From contig CM027378.1 in assembly GCA_015680905.1 (NCBI GenBank), positions 72,693,501 through 72,757,500 of the forward strand: DNA of 64,000 nt. Reading direction: 5' to 3'. Of the stretch, positions 35,809 through 47,506 are shown piece by piece; position 1 is the stretch's first letter, and each line of letters starts with the position of its first letter. Under the pieces are notes generated by a model. The model ran no database searches, had not been told where the DNA came from, and worked only from the letters and a program-made list of their open reading frames with translations. Both the position numbers and the translations under genes were made by a program. This DNA is from Coptis chinensis (lineage: Eukaryota > Streptophyta > Magnoliopsida > Ranunculales > Ranunculaceae).

Positions 35809-37098
35809 GGGTAATTTCATTACCTTGTTCATCTCTACAGCAACTTCAAACAACTTCCGCCAAAGGTAACAAATTCAGCAAGCTTCAATTTCGCCGGTTT
35901 GTTTCTTTTATTTAGAAAAGATGTTACTTTTTTTTAATTAGTATATTGGGATGATGCATCTTTCTCATGAAGTCAGTTTTCAAGTTTGTGTTCTACTCTT
36001 TGAAAGTCATAATCTAGTATATAATGATCCTGTGGCAAAGGTATATATATTTAGATAATGGTCATGTTAGAGCAGGCATCTATCTAGTATACTCTAAAAC
36101 TTTTCAGTTGATGTATGTGTTAAATGTCGTCCTTTGTTGAATGTAATCATTTTGTCTTATGGTTAGGTCATTGGTCGTGATGGCAAGGGTCGGCGTTCGA
36201 GGACTAGGAACTGGTGTTACAAAGACTGTTGTACATGCCTCCGCTCCTTACATCAAAATTGTTGAAGAAGAAAAGAGAAAACATGAAATTACAGATGAAA
36301 ATGTCAAACTAGTGATGCAACGCCTTGATGAAGAGACGAGGGCACGTAAAATTCTTGAGGAAAAGTTAGAGGGTTATGCACCAGAGTTCGAAAATACTTC
36401 TCCACAGGTAATGAAAGATGACTTAGTGCAACATTTCTTTATACATGTAGTAATATATATCTTGCTATATAGCCTACAACGATTTTAGTATAGAGTAGTT
36501 CTTGTTGAATTAGTTATACTCAGTCATGTTTTGACATCCTTCAAGTTCCTTTAACTTGTTCAGTCTATTATATCTGCTCCAAATTTAGTTAGTACTAGTT
36601 GTTTTGTGTGGAGGTATTAGTCACACATCATTAGTGATATGGCTGTGATCCGATTATTTGGAATAAACTTATCAATGGCCTATCTTGAATCCAAATTTAT
36701 CAATGTTTATCTCTGGCCTGCAACTAGGCATTTTCCCAAGCCTGACATCCATCCTCCATTCTTCTGCGACCCATTTATCATGTAAGGTATTGAGTGCAGT
36801 ACCTTGGGAACTGTAGGCACATACAGTGAACACACATACATTTTGAATGTCCATCTTTGAAACTTATAATATATCATTGAAAGTTTGGGGATTTGCTCAG
36901 TCTTGAAATTTTGTTCGCGAAGGAAGTCCATTTGGCTTGAAAAGCCAAAGTGACCTGTCTGTAAATGCATTATTGTTTAGTTAAGAAAAAGTGTATGCTC
37001 CTGCCACCTCAAATGTAGAAGGTGTGAAAACCTAGAAAGCTGCATTGCCCGTCAAAGGAACATTTTGTGGGCCAAAATGGAATGTAGTACGTCAGGCG

Positions 37099-37942
37099 TT
37101 ACATCCATGCATAGGTGTCAATGTCCCGAAAGTGAATTGAAATGCGATTATTTCCATTATCCATAGACGAAGACATACATAGACCAGGAGCTGCAGCTTC
37201 AATCCCTGATTCCACTTGTATAGAGACGGTAGAACCCAAAGCATCCTTCCTGTCTTTGTAGTCCACAAACTGATCTGAATCGTCCACATTGGAAGGCGCT
37301 GCTTCTTGTTTGATTTCTTTCTTCTGAGTGTCATGGATATCCCCGAGCCATTGAGGTTTTCTGCAGTGTAAGCAGGACCTTTATGCGTTCAGTTGAATCA
37401 GTAACATTGTTTTCAACTTCAGCAACTGTAACAGCTTGGGTGGTACCCTCATGAGTACCTTCTTGACGGGTGGAGTCATCTGTGAGCTTTCCTGAACCAG
37501 ATTTTTTGTTTCGTTCTCTTGGAAAGAGTTTAGTGATGCCAGAAGTGGCTACCTCAACTTCATTTAACACAGATGTTTTTATGTTCAAGTATCTTTTTTA
37601 GCAGCTTCCCCTGTTGGGTCTGCAATCTTTAGCAAGTAAAGAATCCTGTCCAACTCAGACTGGAGAGAGGACATGTCCTGCTAAAGTTGCATTGTTGAAT
37701 CAAGTACTGAAAAAATAACAAAACAACACAGAAAAGCATTAGCATGTCGAAGAACAGGCAGATGAAGTAGTACTAGAGGTGCTACTCGACTGCCTGGAGG
37801 TGCTTTTGAGAGAATCTAGCGGAGACTTTTGGAGGGAAGGGTCTGTGCTTAATGGCTGGCTCTCCTCAGTACCAAATGCTGAAGGTGGATAGTCTTTGCG
37901 AGCAAGGTCTGAGGTAGTCAGTGGCCTTATCTTTCCTTCCAA
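37099..37942 (-). pseudogene. Unidentified captured coding-like fragments inside CACTA
   Basis: Three short minus-strand frames follow one another: 37942-37739 (KIRPLTTSDLARKDYPPSAF, Ser-rich end), 37588-37331 (VATSGITKLFPRERNKKSGS) and 37287-37099 (DDSDQFVDYKDRKDALGSTV). They are low-complexity and polar, and lie in the same orientation as the nucleoporin-like piece upstream. I do not recognise them; they may belong to the same captured gene or to another. Confidence 0.3.
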
Positions 37943-38420
37943 GAGTCATCGTCTTTTGCCATAACATCCCAAAATAAGGAAATGTCGCCGGTGGGCCAAA
38001 ACTTAGAAGTGTTGCACCCCCTGAAATGGGCGTTACGCTTCAATAGAATGAATTCGGTAAGGGTAGAATAAGCCCCATGGTCGATCGAAGGTCCCTGCGC
38101 CCACTTGAACTCAAATCTTACCCATTCAGCTAGCTCATAACAAAATGTTAGACCAAGTAAGGCTGACAGTTACGAATTGGTTGAGGAAAAGGAAACCCCC
38201 AGCAGCTTTTTGCCCAGCATCTTCTGCCGATTGTCAGCCTGTTCAGCTGACCTCAGAGGATTCCAGTCACCCGCACAGCATGTTTATTTCGGCGGCGATT
38301 ACATTATGTTTCCCAGACTAAGACTACTCCAGAAGATCAGCAGTCTAGCCTCAGTAGATTCGTCTACATTGAAGGCGCTGCTTCTTGTTTGATTTCTTTC
38401 TTCTGAGTGTCATGGATATC
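37278..38420 (+). repeat. Internal ~65-bp direct duplication in CACTA cargo
   Basis: GAAGGCGCTGCTTCTTGTTT followed by GATTTCTTTCTTCTGAGTGT and CATGGATATCCC occurs at about 37278-37345 and again at about 38359-38420, 1.08 kb apart, inside the captured region. Confidence 0.85.
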
Positions 38421-38539
38421 CCGATACTGTTAGTTATTGTTCTTTCTCCTTATTATTGTTTTTCTTGTTTGCTTCTTAGTACTTTTGTTGAGAACAAGAG
38501 ATTTATTGAGGCGTTATCGATTTTTACTGAAATGAAAGA

Positions 38540-39060
38540 AGTTCAGTGTCCCATTTTTACTGAAAAGAAGTTCTTAGGAAGTGCAGGATTAGATGCTTGG
38601 ACTGTGTCCTCTGCCATGCTATCCTCCATATTCATCTGATTAGTACTTTGAAGGTTTGAACCAAACGGGACAGCTGGGTTTGGGGTACCAAACACTGGCT
38701 GAGACGGAAGAGACGCAGACGAAGTAGTACTGCCAGCTTGGGAGAATGAAAACACTGGCACTGATGAACCCTTAGATGACAGACCTGCTCTGTGTGTCCA
38801 GCAGCTTCTACTTCAGCACTGCCTTTATCTTCCTTGAGTACCTGTGGTGTCGCCACTTGAGTTTGCTCCCTGGTTAGTCAGGTTGAAACCTTATTGAGTT
38901 CTTGCGTTACTCCTGGAAGGTTCACCTCATTCCCGATAGTTATCGGAATCATTCCCTTGGCTGCAGCAGCTTAACCTTGCTTGACCGCTATAACTTCCTT
39001 GACTTTTGATGAACCTGATGCTTTCTTCTCACCCGATGAACCTGATGTTGCTAGTTTCAG
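38540..39060 (-). pseudogene. FG-nucleoporin (NUP1/NUP136-like) fragment captured by CACTA
   Basis: Minus-strand sequence contains GNEVNLPGVTQELNKVS, then after a frameshift SVPVFSFSQAGSTTSSASLP, SQPVFGTPNPAVPFGSN and NQMNMEDSMAEDTVQASNP. Ser-rich text with FSF/VFG/FGS dipeptides and an NMEDSMAEDTVQ-type segment resembles the C-terminal part of the plant nuclear-basket nucleoporin NUP1/NUP136. In-frame stops and a frameshift show it is not functional. It lies antisense within the intron of the CACTA ORF. The family call rests on recalled motif resemblance. Confidence 0.5.
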
Positions 39061-39158
39061 GTTCTGCTCGGATCCGAAATAAAATTAAAAGGGAACATAT
39101 GCTAGACAACAGTTAGGCACGCTAAGATTTATGAGCAGAGTGTTGGAAAACCAAGAAA

Positions 39159-39266
39159 GGTATATCGTATGTTTGGAGTAGCTATGACGCTGATCTTAAA
39201 ATGGATCAGAAGTAGGTATATCATATGTTTGGAGCAGCTATGACGCTGATCTTAAAATGGATTAGC
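39159..39266 (+). repeat. Two tandem 56-bp copies in CACTA
   Basis: GGTATATCRTATGTTTGGAG followed by YAGCTATGACGCTGATCTTA and AAATGGATYAG is present twice, 56 bp apart, within the captured region. Confidence 0.85.
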
Positions 39267-39751
39267 AGTACCCTAGGATTAGGAAGGATAGGAGTTGCTC
39301 AGATAAGTTATAAATTAAGTGTAGCAAATTGAGATCATCTGCCAATAGAAAAAAAAACAGATAGAGATGCCCATACTTACAAATATATTATGATGTTTTT
39401 ACTTCGTTTGGTGGAATGTTGACTTCGTGTCTTTTACAGATCATTGACATTCGTCAGCATTGTCTTTACAAAGCATTAAGATCAGGACACACAAGTGTAT
39501 CCTTTCTGACAAGTAAAGGTTGATATATTTATAGAGAGTGTAACCCTCAGTCTGACCTACTCTATTAAACCCATTACTTCTACTAAACAGATTAAATCGA
39601 AATCCCTCCCTTAATAAGAACACTATGCGATTTGAAGTTAAATTCTTTTACAACAAGAGTCCCCTAGATTAATATTTATGTTTATCTGAATTCACATAGA
39701 TTAATAAGGTTCACTGTTTATTTCTTGGTAAATTGATAGATCATAATGTCA

Positions 39752-40024
<273 letters not shown>

Positions 40025-41846
40025 TTAATTTTTCCTGAGCAAGGGGCAACTAGAACATGTTTAGTAGAAAAACTTGGGTTTATCAGTAGGATAAAAGTCG
40101 GAGAACTAAAGACATGTATGGTTAGCAGTACAGAGGATAAAGCTAGCTAGTTATGTTTTCTACATTATGAAAGTTAGTCAAGATCTCCAAGTAAATAAGA
40201 TTACCACATTGGCCTTGATCCTTGACAGGGGTTACTACGCCTTTCTTCCTCCAGTCCATGCTTAAGGGAACTGATTCTAAGCATCCGTTCGGTAGAGAGA
40301 GAATGGATGTTGCTCTAGCCAACTGAGCTAATAGGCCAATTTAAATTGAGTATTTAAATTTAAATATTGTTGTGCTTTCATTGAGAGTTGAACTTGTATA
40401 TTTGTATTCATTTTTACCTGTGATGTTGTACTGTAGGTAAGAAGACAATCACGTGTTCTTGATGAAGTGTCACATGTTCCACCATCCACACGATGCCTTT
40501 TAAAGAACTTCAGGAAAAGAACCGTTGCACTTGGAAGCGTGTCTAATGGCGCACCATCTGCCACTCAGTATAACATAACAATTGATGATATCTTTGATTA
40601 CACAACTGAGTTATATGTTGGTGAAGGAACATTTGGCGACATTTCAATTGGAGATACAATCACATGGCCCATGCCTTTTGTGGAGCCAATTTGATGTGAG
40701 TTGGTGAACTTTTTTGTATGCATTTTAGTAGTTTCGTCTTTTTTGTGCAACCTAGTTGGCTTTGCATACACATGAAGATGTATGGGGCATATGGAGTATA
40801 CTAAAACTCATGTAATGTATTTTGCTACAATATTTTGGTGTTTTGATGAAAGAATCTATTGTATTTTGGTAGAATGTTGATTTGAGTTGGATAGTTTAAT
40901 TTTTGTAGGAAAAATGGATATGAAATTTAGATTATAAGAATTTCTTTTTAAAAAACATTAATGCTAAAAAAAACGACGGATATAGACCGTCAAGAAAATT
41001 TATGTATACAGAAAATTGACGTAGCAAACCGTCAATAATTTTCAAATTTGCATCCCAAATTCTATTAAAATCAGAAAAATTTGACTAGTGAAATAGCAAA
41101 CTTTGACGGTTATAAACCGTCAACAATTCTATTTATTATTGACGTTGACCACCCGTCAAATAAATTTAAAATTATTGACGGTAACTAACCGTCAAGAAAA
41201 AAAACGACTACGGATTTTTTGACGGGCCTTGAGACAGGCGATGTCAGTCAAAAACAGTGTTTTTTGACAGGGTTTACCTGTCAAAAAAGTCTTATTTTCA
41301 CCTAGTGTATTAAATTTTTAGTAGACAACGTACTCTAGTTTTGTGAATTGAAATAAATGTATAATTTTGTTAATTTTTATTGTTTAAACCTCATGACAAA
41401 AAAATATAAATAAATTGCATTTTTTTTTAGGGGGGTGTGCACATAATCTCGCACCCCAAAAGCTCTTTTAGCAATGGAACTACAACCTTCTTTCATCATT
41501 GTATAATATCCATCTCTAACATCCAATCTCACATATTCACCACCTTTCAACTTTTCATCCGTAACATCCAACCTCTCATAATCACTAGTTTTCAACTTTT
41601 CATCTATGGCAAATTTGACCCACCCCTCGAACAGACAAACTTTTGACAGTTATTATTGTTGATTTTATAAATGCGAGTCCAAAATGATTTTATAAGATGG
41701 TTCAATATTAATTTCTTGTGCTTTGACATCTCTTGAACTAAATTATTATAGATTTTATAAGATTTTAAACACATATTTAATTCGATCAAATAATTTTTTT
41801 TGCAAAAGTTTAATCAATACCAACGTTAAATTTTAAAAATACAACA

Positions 41847-42347
41847 CACTTCCTAGTCAGATCTCAACCTAAAAAAACAAAAACAAAAACAAAAATTCAT
41901 AAAGGACTTGCAGCGCAGCTTGTTGCACGCTTGTCTTAATTATTTGTAAAACGCATTATCATTATCAATAAAATTTATACTTAAAAAAAATAAAACAAAA
42001 CAAAGTAATTTTTTTATTATCAATGTTAATATTTTATAAGTCTATATAACAATATAACAATTTATTATCAATGTTAATGTTATATAGACTTATAACATTA
42101 TAAGAATTTAACAATTTGTTGAATTGTTGTAGACTTGTTAACTAGATCATAGGTTAAATAAACTATGATCAATGTTATAAGTATATAGGTTATATACTAT
42201 CAATGTTAATGTTATATAGGTTATATAACATTATCAATGTTAATGTTATATAGGTTATATAACAAATTGTTATATAAACTTATAAAATATACATTGAAAA
42301 GTTTAATCAATATCAACATTAAATTTTAAAAAGTACAACACACTTCC
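41847..42347 (+). repeat. Unclassified tandem repeat, unit b (shortened)
   Basis: It starts CTTCCTAGTCAGATCTCAAC, includes the shared CTTGTTGCACGCTTGTCTTA block without an insertion, and ends with CAATATCAACATTAAATTTT. The middle is replaced by short iterations of TATCAATGTTAATGTTATAT (about 42065-42270), so it lacks the part that carries the short frame in units a and c. Confidence 0.7.
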
Positions 42348-42422
42348 TAGTCAGACCTCAACCTGGAAAAAAACAAAAAACACAAATTCATAAAGGACTT
42401 GTGGCGTAACTTGTTGCACGTT

Positions 42423-45400
42423 TGTAACGCCCGTATTTAAAATACATATTTATTAATTAATTGAGTAATTAATTTATTTATTTATTTAAAATTTGCTGGA
42501 TTGGATTTGGGATACGTGGGCCTGATTTCTGGGCCCAAGTATGTGTTGAGCTTGGGTTTCAAACCTAAGTATATAATCACATTGTTCTAGATAATAGGGT
42601 TTTTAAAGAATAAAATATAATAAAAATGGAGGCGGCTTGTTTGCTCGAGCGTTAGAGCGCGACGACTCAGATTAGGATGGATTCGTCGAGCTGTTAATTA
42701 AGGTGAGTAGTTAGTTTTCTACTTTCACGGTATCGATGCTTTTCTCGTTCATCATTTTCGCCAAGTCGCGTTATTTATTAAACCGGTTAATTGTTAGTAT
42801 ATGGTTTTGGTTATTTTTGAACTGTTGCGGCTTATTACATTGAAGCTTCGAAGAGCGTCAATGGCGGCGTCCGCGAAATCAACGACAAGAAATCGCCCAG
42901 TATTTCTATTTGAACATTTATTTTTATGTTATACTGTGATACTGTGCCTTTGAACTGTCGAAGGTTGAAAACCCGTTAATGGCGGCCAGAGAAATCGCAA
43001 GTAAAGTTTATATTAACTGTTTTTGTTGTTGTGCTATTGATTGAAGATGGGTGGTAGTAAGGGGATGAATGTTGGGTTGTTGTGGTATGTTCGTTGAGTG
43101 ATGTCGGGCTGTTGAAGCTTGGGAAATGGCGTTAATGGCGTCCACTGTCATACTGTGGTTGGAACTTTTGTAGTTTTGCTTGTTTGAAATTTGTCGGCTT
43201 GAACGGGTTGTGGGTGATGGGTAGCTAGTGAGGGTGCGTGAGGGCTGTCGAGTGGAGCTTGTGGAAGCCATTAATGGAGGTCGATGGATTCCATATCTAG
43301 TTTGGTTGAAGAGTTTGGAATTTAATAATTGAGGGTTTCGATTTTTGTTAAAGTAGTGGGGGTTTTTCCCCTGAGCATTTTCGAGTAGGTTGGGAGGAGT
43401 GACGATCGGAACTGGCGGTGGCCGAAATTTGGGGCTGATGGTGGAGGAAGAAGCATGGAGAAGATGAACTGTTGGGGCTTGGGCCTTAGCAAGTTTAAGT
43501 TGGTTGGGCCAGTTATATTTTGTTTCTTTGGGCCCGGTTTTAGTTGTGTTAGTTGGGCCTTAGTTGGTTTTCCTTTGGGCCAGTTCTATTTTGTTTTGTT
43601 TTGGGCCGAAATCTATTAGTGTGTTGGGCCAGTTCCAGATTAAGTTGTGGGCTAGTTCAGTTTAAGTTTTTGGGCCTAAACATTAGTTAGTTATTGGGCC
43701 GGATTAATCATTTGTTGTGGACCAGTTTTAGTTTAAGTGTTAGGCCGGTTTTAGTTTAATTCTCCAGGCCGAACCCATTTGTGTTTTGAGCCAGTTTCTA
43801 ATTTTGGTTTTTGGGCCGGTCCATATAACTTCAAATAGATCTATTTGGGTCTTTAAACGTTTAGACTTTCGGGTTCTAAAGTTGGGTTTGGGCTTGGCTA
43901 GTGGGTCCGAACCATGACCTTAGCCATTACCTTAGTCATGAGCCCATGAGCCATGCACCTTTGCCCTTAGCCATGAACCATGGCTACAACCTTGAACCTG
44001 TTGAACATGGAAACGACAGTTTGACTTTGACAATGACGTGTTGACTTTGACTTCGACCGTTGACCGTTGACTGTGGAATGTTGTTTTTCCAGTTTTTCAT
44101 ATATTTAAGAATATGGACAAATGTAGTAATAACATATTGTCGTAATTGTATAACTTGGTTGGTCATTATCTAATTAAGATTTGACGTAAGTAGTGTGTAA
44201 AACATATAAATATTGGCACGAAACAAGAGGGGAATTATGATAATAAGACTTAGATATATATGTTTTTATGAGTATTAAACTACATACGGACTTAGATTCA
44301 TGGACTTTAGATTTTTGGGATTTGATTGTGGACTGTGGACTGTTTAATTGTGCTACGTTTTATGTTGTAAATTGTGTGGACAAATCTAATGCTAAAATGA
44401 TGTGGAAGCTTGTATAAATTTGGTTGTCATTATCTAAGAAAGATTTGATGTTGATATGATGTATATTTTGACACGTGATGAGATATAAACTTTAGGAGAT
44501 ATAATATTCCTAAAATGCTATAAAAATATTATACGATACGTTTTGAAACAATTGTGACATTATATAATATGTTGGGATATATATATTAAATACAATAGTT
44601 ATGGAGAAATAAATGTATAAACCCTCCATTATTTTATCTGTGAGATGCTAGTAGAGTATTTGTGGATATTTCCCACGGGAGTGTGGCGTGGTACAATAAT
44701 ACATTGGCACGTGAAAGAATGAAAGTGGTTACGAGATATAATTGAGATATTTCTAAATATTGTGGATTAGTGCAATAAGGTATTTGACCTACACCTGATA
44801 TAGTGGAATTATTATGAGTTATAAATGTATGACACCTGAATAAATTACGCAACGAAAATCCTATAACCTAGCTACCACAACTCATGTGATTTGCCCTGTG
44901 TGGGCTTGTGCAATTTGATTGGCCCTTATATAGGGTGTATATATAAGATGTTGATTGACCCATGTGTTGGGCAATCGTAGTTGAATGGTGGCTTGATTAT
45001 TCCGTTCGCAAAATTAGAACGAAATGCGCGATATTTTATGTCGAATAGTGGCAGTACTTACATAATGACTTTCGTGTGAGGGTTACCTGGTGTGCGGCTT
45101 CCCGCTCAGGGTAGTTACGCACGGAGTGGTTAATTATGTAAGAGGAGGCATGTGGATGTACATGTTAGGGCGTTTGGGAAGCGATTGTAGTAGCTGTGGA
45201 AACTAAGTAAGACATAGATGACGGCGTGAATTTTAGGGACACACAAAGAAAGCCTTAATTAATATAATTATGGTAATATGTTGGTTAATGATATATCTTT
45301 AGATAGATGATTGTATATGGTTTGGCGGAAGGGTGGGTCAAACGATTACTTTCAGCAGAGGCGACTCACTCAGAATTGAGCATGAAATGAGGTAAGTATG

Positions 45401-46114
45401 AAATATGCTTGGCTAGATATAGTTTAGTTAGAACCTAAGGCGCCTCGTGGAGGAACTAAATGTCTTTTTATTATGCGTATGGTTTGTTGTGTGGTTAGTG
45501 GGAAGTTAAGGTGCCTCAGTAGAGGAACTACCTACCTTAATTATTGTACTTAAGGATGGTGTATTAGTCGTTGAAAGTTAAGGTGCCTCGGGGAAGGAAC
45601 TAACTGCCTTATGGATTGTGTATGTATATGTATAAGTATATGTTGTATTTTAAAGCTACTCACACCACCATTTTTATAATGCTGACCCGATTTGCATGTT
45701 TGCTTATTGGGTGTGTTCATTAAATGAACATAGTTGATAAGTCTTGACAGGTTTAATGTTGAAGAAGGTTGGTTGCTGCTTGTGGTTGATGTTGGTGTCA
45801 CTTTTCAAGATAGGTTTTGTTTTTCCTTAAGGTGTAATAAATTTTTAGTTGAGACAAATGTTGTTTTATATTTTCAGTTGTATTTAAATAAAGAGTTATT
45901 GAAAAGAGATTTGTAACCTAATATTATTTGTAAATTGTTGTAATGAAGAGGACTTTTGTTTAAGTTAAAATTTTTATTGGTTTTTAATTATCCGCATATT
46001 TAATTTAAACTGTTTATGGGTTTTTGGGAGTTGAGAGTGTATCACACCTCGAAGATCAAAGAGTCGGAAACAAATGTTGTTTTTCTGAATTCTGTCGAAA
46101 TTCGGGGTGTGACA
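42423..46114 (+). mobile_element. Solo LTR of a large Gypsy-type retrotransposon
   Basis: The element begins TGTAACGCCCGTATTT and ends GGGGTGTGACA, the TG...CA form common in plant Ty3/Gypsy (Tekay/Del-like) LTRs. The 5-bp target duplication ACGTT lies at 42418-42422 and 46115-46119, and removing the insert restores the sequence seen in unit b. No second LTR, primer-binding site or gag/pol frame was found within 3692 bp, so it is read as one recombined solo LTR. Inside are about nine TGGGCC/TTGGGCC words (43470-43830) and three GGYGCCTCNNNGNGGAACTA blocks about 70 bp apart (45430-45605). The lineage is inferred from ends and size only. Confidence 0.78.
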
Positions 46115-46298
46115 ACGTTTGTCTTAATTATTTGTAAAACTTATTATCATTATCAATAAAATTTATACTTAAAAAAACAAAACAAAACAAAACAAAGTAA
46201 TTTTTTATTGTCAATGTTAATATTTTATAAGTCTATATAACAATGTTAATGTTATATAGACTTATAACATTATAGGAAGTTAACAATTTGTTGAATTA

Positions 46299-46300
<2 letters not shown>

Positions 46301-46339
<39 letters not shown>
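46301..46339. repeat. (AT)n microsatellite
   Basis: A pure AT run of about 39 bp at a place where the paralogous unit a (near 35300) has only a short imperfect ATATATAT, so the repeat expanded in this copy. Confidence 0.95.
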
Positions 46340-46344
<5 letters not shown>

Positions 46345-47115
46345 ATCAATTAATAGTTTAAGTGCTTAAGTAGTTAACTTAATCAGTCCATATTAAAGTT
46401 TTAGTAGTCAACGCACTATACTTTGTGTGAATTGAAATAAATGCATAATTTTGTTGATCTTTATTATTTAGACCTTATGACAAAAAATAAATAAAAATAA
46501 ATTGCATATATATATATATATTTTTTGTAGGGGGTGGTGTGCACATAATCTCGCGCCCTCTAGATTAGAATCCTGCCTCCATCCCTGCTTAGGAGTGCCA
46601 GCATCAAAAGAAGCTCTTTCTTTCATCATTGCATAGCACCCATCACTAACATCCAACTTCACATAGTCACCACCTTTCAACTTTTCATCTTTGACAAATT
46701 TGACCCACCCCTTGAACAACAAACTTTTGACAGTTATTCATGTTGATTTTATCAATGCGACTATCCACGTTGCCAATTCAACTGGATCCATGCTTCGACT
46801 TTCTCTAATGCGATTAAAATTGGTGATGATGCAAATGAAATGCAACACACGTCCACCGAACCAGAATTGAAATTGTTTATAGCGGTTATGGGTTCTAAAA
46901 TGTTAAAATGTGTTTTAAAAAAAAATCGAAACCATTATAACCGAATAGACGGGTACCCGAACTGAAACCGACTATTATGATTTTGATATATAAAGTTTAG
47001 TATTATATTATGCTACATAAATGTAAATTAAAACATTATAATATATAGTTTTTGTTTGTTAGATGCAAACGTTTACTAAATATATATAGTATAATAGTGA
47101 ATATGTGTTATTACC

Positions 47116-47254
47116 CTTAAGGGGTAGCACAATTGGTCAACCCTTGGGTTTGAACTTCAATGGTCACCACTAGTTCAATTCCCCTGAAAGACACTGGCGA
47201 TTATCAAGTGGCGTATGACCTATGACGAACCTTTTTTTTTTTTTTTTTTTTTTT
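47116..47254 (+). mobile_element. tRNA-derived SINE ending in poly-T, upstream of MSH2
   Basis: The piece starts near GGGGTAGCACAATTGGTCAA, where TAGCACAATTGG matches the pol III A box, followed about 50 bp on by AGTTCAATTCCCC as a B box. The 3' end is a run of about 23 T, as in Au/TS-type plant SINEs. It ends about 250 bp before the MSH2 start codon. Flanking duplications are not evident. Confidence 0.6.
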
Positions 47255-47506
47255 GTTGGGTTTTTTAATTCTGCGCCCAGAACCATTGGAGGCCCATGTA
47301 CTCAAACAATGTGCCAAGGCCTCCTTCTGACTGGTATCAGTATTCGGAACTAAATCAGCTCTTGATTTTCCTCGAGATGCGTGTCAAATGGGGCTCGGAA
47401 GTGAAACCCTGGTCGTTACATTTTCCCGCCAAATTGCATATAATAAAAGTATAAAACCCTAACACTCTAATCAAGTCGGTTGCTTTTAAATTGGGGAAAA
47501 AAAAAT

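Larger units (their letters stand above)
42348..46760 (+). repeat. Unclassified tandem repeat, unit c (split by solo LTR)
   Basis: It starts CTTCCTAGTCAGACCTCAAC, is interrupted by the solo LTR at 42423-46114, and continues GTTTGTCTTAATTATTTGTA up to about 46760. It holds the unoccupied CACTA site (about 46390) and a minus-strand frame with DEKLKGGDYVKLDVSDGCYA. Sequence at 46560-46600 (CCTGCCTCCATCCCTG) is extra relative to unit a and looks like a hAT end. Confidence 0.7.

Noticed and set aside
42423..46114. Complete LTR retrotransposon with two LTRs
   Set aside because: The opening TGTAACGCCC and closing GGGGTGTGACA each occur once; no internal domain or primer-binding site was seen.
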